Assembly: GCF_003626975.1 (NCBI RefSeq)
Contig: NZ_CP032616.1
Coordinates: forward strand, 1,364,001-1,428,000
Reading direction: 5' to 3'
DNA length: 64,000 nucleotides
Source: Pseudomonas sp. DY-1
Lineage (GTDB): Bacteria > Pseudomonadota > Gammaproteobacteria > Pseudomonadales > Pseudomonadaceae
Positions 60,364 through 64,000 of this stretch are shown in pieces. Below the pieces are notes generated by a model. That model was not told where the DNA came from and made no database searches. It saw only the letters and a list, made by a program, of their open reading frames with translations. How positions within the stretch are numbered: the stretch's first letter is position 1; every line of letters starts with the position of its first letter. Position numbers and translations under genes: made by a program.

Positions 60364-61142
60364 TCCTCACCGCCTTGCTGGCCGTGGGCAGCAGCGGTGC
60401 GAGCTTCCAGGGCGCGCAGTGCGGTCAGCTCGGTTTCGTTGGGGGCCAGGGTCTCGGAAACGTCGGCGGCGAAGCGAATGGCCCAGCCGGTGTTCTCGAT
60501 GACCTGCTCGCGGGTCACGCCCGGGTGCAGCGAGGTGACGATGAATTCGTTGGTACCGGCTTCCGGCTCCATGATGCAGAGGTCGGTAATCAGCGCCACC
60601 GGACCTTTGCCGGGCAGGCCCAGCTGCTTGCGGTGGTCACCGCCTTCACCGTGGCCGACGGAGGTGATGAAGGCCAGCTTATCGACGAAAGTGCGGTGGG
60701 ACTGCTTGAGGATGATCAGCACTTCCTTGGCGGAACCGGCAATCTCCGGAGCACCGCCGGCGCCCGGCAGACGCACTTTCGGGCTGTTGTAGTCGCCGAT
60801 CACGGTGGTGTTGATGTTACCGAAGCGGTCGACCTGGGCGGCGCCGAGGAAACCGACGTCGATGCGGCCGCCTTGCAGCCAGTAACGGAAGATTTCACCG
60901 GTGGGCACTACGGTGTCAGCGGTTTCGGCCAGCTCGCCGTCACCGATGGACAGCGGCAGCACGGTCGGCTTGGCGCCGATGGGGCCGGACTCATAGATCA
61001 GCACCACGTCCGGGGACGAGGTCAGGCGCGCCAGGTTGGCGGCCTTGGACGGCAGGCCAATGCCAACAAAGCAGACGGCGCCATTCTTCAGGCGGCGGGC
61101 AGCCGCCACGGTCATCATTTCATTGGTGGTATAGGCGCTCAT
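60360..61142 (-). CDS. pcaJ: 3-oxoadipate CoA-transferase subunit B
   Basis: 260 aa from the ATG at 61142 ([20 protein letters not shown]). CoA-transferase family I beta subunit with [13 protein letters not shown] (catalytic Glu) and the [13 protein letters not shown] segment. Its start codon overlaps the stop of pcaI by one base (TGATG), so the two subunits are translationally coupled. It forms the succinyl-CoA:3-oxoadipate transferase with PcaI. Confidence 0.95.
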   Translation of the reverse strand: MSAYTTNEMMTVAAARRLKNGAVCFVGIGLPSKAANLARLTSSPDVVLIYESGPIGAKPTVLPLSIGDGELAETADTVVPTGEIFRYWLQGGRIDVGFLGAAQVDRFGNINTTVIGDYNSPKVRLPGAGGAPEIAGSAKEVLIILKQSHRTFVDKLAFITSVGHGEGGDHRKQLGLPGKGPVALITDLCIMEPEAGTNEFIVTSLHPGVTREQVIENTGWAIRFAADVSETLAPNETELTALRALEARTAAAHGQQGGEE

Positions 61143-61990
61143 CACTTGGCCTCCGCAATCTTGGCTTGGAACTCGGCGAAATCGGCAGTGCCACGGATGT
61201 ACTCATCGATCCAGGCAGTGAAGGTTTCGCGGTTGCGGGCGATCGGGTCCCAGGCCTGGTAGAAGCGGTTGTCGCGCTCGTAGTAACCGTGGGCGTAGGA
61301 CGGATGGGCACCACCAGGCACATGGCAAACAGCGGTCAGGGCCCAGGTGGGCAGGACGCAGGCGTTCATCGGCGCGTTCAGGTCGTCGACAATTTCTTCG
61401 ACGGTGACGATGCAACGCTTGGCTGCAAGGGCCGCCTCCTTCTGCACGCCGAGGATGCCCCAGAGCAGCACGTTGCCCTTGCGGTCGGCCTTCTGCGCAT
61501 GGATCACAGTCACGTCCGGACGAACCGACGGGACCGCCGCCAGTTGCTCACCGGTGAACGGGCACTGGATGAACTTGATGTTCGGGTTGACCTTCGGCAG
61601 GTCGGAACCGGCATACGCACGCAGCACGGCGAACGGCAGGCCAGAGGCACCGGCCACATAGGAGTTGGCCAGGTCGGCGTGGCTGTGTTCGTCGATCTCC
61701 AGGGCATTCGGCCACTGCTTCTCTACGGCGTCACGCAGGCGGTGTAGCGAGCCCACGCCGGGGTTGCCGCCCCAGGAGAAGGTCAGCTTGCGGGTGCAGC
61801 CGGCGCCGATCAGCAGGTCATAGACCAGGTCAGGGGTCATGCGCACCACGTGCAGGTCTTTCTTGCCCTGGCGGATGATTTCGTGGGAAGCGGCAGTAGG
61901 AATCAGGTGGGTGAAGCCCTCGAGGGCTACCTTGTCGCCGTCGTTGATGAAACGCTCGACGGCTTCGCGGAGGGAAATGATTTCAGCCAT
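61142..61990 (-). CDS. pcaI: 3-oxoadipate CoA-transferase subunit A
   Basis: 282 aa from the ATG at 61990 (MAEIISLREAVERFINDGDK); the frame is open further upstream through the promoter and was not used. Alpha-subunit motifs are VALEGFTHLIPTAASHEIIR and TFSWGGNPGVGSLHRLRDAV. It activates 3-oxoadipate with succinyl-CoA together with PcaJ. First gene of the pcaIJFBDC operon, with a PcaR-box-like site about 100 bp upstream. Confidence 0.95.
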   Translation of the reverse strand: MAEIISLREAVERFINDGDKVALEGFTHLIPTAASHEIIRQGKKDLHVVRMTPDLVYDLLIGAGCTRKLTFSWGGNPGVGSLHRLRDAVEKQWPNALEIDEHSHADLANSYVAGASGLPFAVLRAYAGSDLPKVNPNIKFIQCPFTGEQLAAVPSVRPDVTVIHAQKADRKGNVLLWGILGVQKEAALAAKRCIVTVEEIVDDLNAPMNACVLPTWALTAVCHVPGGAHPSYAHGYYERDNRFYQAWDPIARNRETFTAWIDEYIRGTADFAEFQAKIAEAK

Positions 61991-62071
61991 GGTCGATCTC
62001 GTGTTGTTATCCAGGGCGTTTAGGGCGCCGGGTGAGGAAAAAGTACTCCCCGTCCCCACCCTGGACAATCC

Positions 62072-62101
62072 GATAATCGACTATTCGTGCGGTTATCGAA
62101 C
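62072..62101. promoter_or_regulatory. PcaR box upstream of pcaI
   Basis: On the minus strand, 62101-62087 reads GTTCGATAACCGCAC, one base from the GTTCGATAATCGCAC consensus I recall for P. putida PcaR. A second half-similar element (CGATAATCG) lies at 62071-62079. The same 11 bases CGGTTATCGAA also occur near quiC at 45899. PcaR activates pca genes in response to 3-oxoadipate; its gene is not in this window. Confidence 0.75.
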
Positions 62102-62145
62102 GGATGTGTATGTTGCTACCGAATCCGTTCCCGGCCGCAGCGACC

Positions 62146-62646
62146 TCAACCGTCGAAAGCCTTTTTCAATGCCGCGATATCCAGTTTCTTCATCTGCATC
62201 ATCGCTGCGAAGGCACGCTGCGAAGGCGCCGACAGCGAGTCCTCGAGCATTTCAAGCATGGCGATGGGCACCACCTGCCAGGACAGACCGAAGCGGTCCT
62301 TGAGCCAGCCGCACTGCTGGGCATTCGGGTCACCACCGGCGGAAAGCCGGTCCCAGTAGTAGTCCAGTTCTTCCTGGTCATCGCAGTGGATCTGAAAGGA
62401 CACAGCCTCATTGAAGGTGAATACCGGGCCGCCATTCAGAGCAGTGAAGCGCTGGCCGTCCAGTTCGAAGTCCACGGTGAGTACAGACCCCGGCTCCCTG
62501 CCATGGACATCCCTGCCCGCCTCGCCATAACGACTGATGGTCGCGATCTTCGAATTGGGAAAGATGCCGATGTAGAAGTTGGCGGCAGCCTCAGCCTGGT
62601 CGTCGAACCACAGGCACGGGACGATGGTGTGAATCCGCTTGCTCAT
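62146..62646 (-). CDS. VOC family protein (PhnB/3-demethylubiquinone-like)
   Basis: 166 aa. MSKRIHTIVPCLWFDDQAEAAANFYI and FPNSKI at the N-terminus, and GWLKDRFGLSWQVVPIAMLE in the C-terminal module, are typical of the PhnB-type VOC fold. These proteins are often annotated as methyltransferases by historical error; the real function is unknown. AGGAGG before the ATG. It lies between the pca promoter and the flavoprotein gene on the minus strand, with no evident link to pca. Confidence 0.85.
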   Translation of the reverse strand: MSKRIHTIVPCLWFDDQAEAAANFYIGIFPNSKIATISRYGEAGRDVHGREPGSVLTVDFELDGQRFTALNGGPVFTFNEAVSFQIHCDDQEELDYYWDRLSAGGDPNAQQCGWLKDRFGLSWQVVPIAMLEMLEDSLSAPSQRAFAAMMQMKKLDIAALKKAFDG

Positions 62647-62765
62647 GATGCACCTCCTGCTGGGGTGGGATGACGATAGACGATCATCCCCTGGTCGATC
62701 GGCGAGCTGTCGGATAGACAGACCCGCCCCGCAGCCGACCGACGGGTACCAGGACGAAGCCTGCC

Positions 62766-63815
62766 TCAGCCGTGCATCTCCTCAACCAACACCTTCACCA
62801 ACTCCGCAGCCGGCATCTCCCGCGCCAGCGGTGCGCCCTGCCCGGCCCACTGAACGGCGAAATCGTTGCAGCCCCTGGTGCTGGCCGCGGCATGCAGGGC
62901 CTTGGCGGCATCGTAGGTATTCGGATAGTCCGGCAGGGCCGGAGCATCCGGGGTATCGAGGTCCGTCCAGAGACGATTGACCATGCCACGGGCCGGGCGA
63001 CCGGAAATGGCGGCGGTAATGCGCGTCTGGCGGGCGCGATCACTCTTCAGCGCAGCGCGATACGCGGCGTTGGCTGCGGACTCGGGACATGGCACGAAGG
63101 CAGTGCCCAACTGCGCCCCCTGAGCCCCCAGTGCCATGACGGCGCGGATGCCCTGCCCGTCCATGATGCCGCCGGCGGCGATTACCGGCAGCCGGGAGTG
63201 GCGAGCAATGAGCCGCACAAGCGCCAGGGTGCCTATTCCGTCATCACCTTTTTCCGGCTCGAACACACCACGATGGCCGCCCGCCTCCACACCTTGGGCG
63301 ACTATGGCATCGACCCCGGCCGCCTCTACCAGGCGCGCCTCTTCCAGGCTGGTGGCGCTGGCCAGCAAGCGGATGCCTGCACCCTTCAGCGCGTCGATCC
63401 AGTCCTGCGGCGGTAGTCCGAAGTGGAAGCTGACCACGGCCGGGCGCTCGTCGAGCAATAGCTGCGCCATCTCGGGGTCGCCAAGGAAGCTCTTGTAGAT
63501 CTCGCGAATACCCGCCGGCGGTTCGGCGTCGAACTCGCTGAACAAAGGCCGCAGGTGTTCCAGCCAGGCTGCCTCACGCTGGGCATCGGATACGGCCGGA
63601 CGGTGGCAGAACAGGTTGACGTTGAAGGGCCTGCTGGTCAGGGCACGGGTTTCCACGAACATGGCGCGGGCCTGGGCCGGGGTGCTGGCACCGATACCGA
63701 TGGAGCCCAGTGCGCCGGCATTGGAAACGGCGGCGGCCAGGGCCGGGGTGGAAACGCCCACCATGGGGGCCTGGATGATGGGATGCTCGATGCCGAGCAG
63801 ATGAGCAATGGACAT
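62766..63815 (-). CDS. Nitronate monooxygenase-like NAD(P)H-dependent flavoprotein
   Basis: 349 aa from the ATG at 63815 ([20 protein letters not shown]). TIM barrel with FMN-binding motifs: [51 protein letters not shown], typical of class I nitronate monooxygenases/2-nitropropane dioxygenase-like proteins. It may detoxify propionate-3-nitronate or similar compounds. It is divergent from a LysR gene at 63904, the probable regulator. Confidence 0.88.
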   Translation of the reverse strand: MSIAHLLGIEHPIIQAPMVGVSTPALAAAVSNAGALGSIGIGASTPAQARAMFVETRALTSRPFNVNLFCHRPAVSDAQREAAWLEHLRPLFSEFDAEPPAGIREIYKSFLGDPEMAQLLLDERPAVVSFHFGLPPQDWIDALKGAGIRLLASATSLEEARLVEAAGVDAIVAQGVEAGGHRGVFEPEKGDDGIGTLALVRLIARHSRLPVIAAGGIMDGQGIRAVMALGAQGAQLGTAFVPCPESAANAAYRAALKSDRARQTRITAAISGRPARGMVNRLWTDLDTPDAPALPDYPNTYDAAKALHAAASTRGCNDFAVQWAGQGAPLAREMPAAELVKVLVEEMHG

Positions 63816-63903
63816 GGCGCAGCGACTCCTTGGCATGTGAAAACCTGGCCAATCTATCTTAAATGGAGAATAATTTTAAGCATTCATTCTCGTATAGAGA
63901 TCA

Positions 63904-64000
63904 ATGGCCATGGATCTATCCAGCCTGGAGATATTCCGCGCGGTTGCCCTGGAATGCAGCGTCACCCGTGCCGCGCAGCGATTGCAGCGGGCGCAGTCCA
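63904..64000 (+). CDS. LysR-type transcriptional regulator, N-terminal fragment (3' end outside window)
   Basis: From ATG at 63904 or 63910 the frame reads [18 protein letters not shown], then [12 protein letters not shown], the start of a LysR HTH (compare LxxFxxVxxxxSxTxAAxxL). It runs off the window. It is divergent from the nitronate-monooxygenase-like gene with about 90 bp of AT-rich promoter sequence between them. Confidence 0.8.
   Translation, partial: MAMDLSSLEIFRAVALECSVTRAAQRLQRAQS

Noticed and set aside
62146..62646. Methyltransferase for ubiquinone (historical annotation of this family)
   Set aside because: The sequence is a VOC fold with no SAM-binding motif.

Overview
The window looks like chromosomal DNA of a metabolically versatile Pseudomonas. 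The support is high-GC coding sequence, two OprD-family porins, a pca beta-ketoadipate cluster of Pseudomonas type, a quiC-type fused 3-dehydroshikimate dehydratase, many LysR/IclR regulators, and the REP-type intergenic palindromes (GTAGGAGCGAGC...GCTCGCGAA) typical of the genus. No rRNA, tRNA, CRISPR array, phage or intact insertion sequence was seen. The only mobile-element trace is a transposase fragment near 48.4-48.6 kb.

Left part (1-10 kb): a mixed oxidoreductase region. It holds the end of an SDR gene, an SRPBCC protein, an aldo/keto reductase, an ACS-type MFS permease, an iron-dependent alcohol dehydrogenase with a NIPSNAP protein, LysR regulators, an SDR/hydrolase pair and a class 3 lipase.

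Region 2 (11-26.6 kb): an apparent catabolic regulon. It comprises an MHS permease, an aldehyde dehydrogenase, an OprD porin, a GcvA-like LysR regulator, a hydroxyisobutyrate-dehydrogenase-like enzyme, a six-gene acyl-CoA operon (DUF35 protein, thiolase, SDR, enoyl-CoA hydratase, thioesterase, CaiB CoA-transferase) and a two-subunit molybdenum hydroxylase (iorAB-like). Nearly the same palindrome, TTGA-N7-TCAA (a T-N11-A LysR box), recurs in the control regions of these units. A 240-bp tandem duplication made of REP palindromes lies in the middle.

Region 3 (26.6-35.8 kb): ordinary accessory genes. These are a PhoD-like phosphatase, a truncated haemoglobin, a marR-emrA-emrB-like efflux operon with a clear operator, an AraC regulator, a DUF4242 protein with a methyltransferase, and an APH(6)-like kinase.

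Region 4 (35.9-62.1 kb): a large quinate/shikimate (hydroaromatic acid) catabolic island. aroQ, a QsuD-like shikimate/quinate dehydrogenase, a second AroE-like protein and a quiC-type dehydratase lead towards protocatechuate. pcaI-J-F-B-D-C carry the cleaved ring to succinyl-CoA and acetyl-CoA; pcaGH, pcaK, pcaT and pcaR are not in the window. Interleaved are three related ketosteroid-dehydrogenase-like FAD enzymes, a second NIPSNAP protein, a second metal-dependent TIM-barrel protein, an aldo/keto reductase, an MHS transporter, an OprD porin, a TetR and two IclR regulators. This surplus of desaturase-like flavoenzymes suggests a route for further alicyclic or hydroaromatic acids and is the best candidate for an undescribed system. 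Shared operator-like palindromes tie the units together. A wrecked chemotaxis-receptor gene fused to an IS481-like remnant interrupts the island.

The right end holds a VOC protein, a nitronate-monooxygenase-like flavoprotein and the beginning of another LysR gene.
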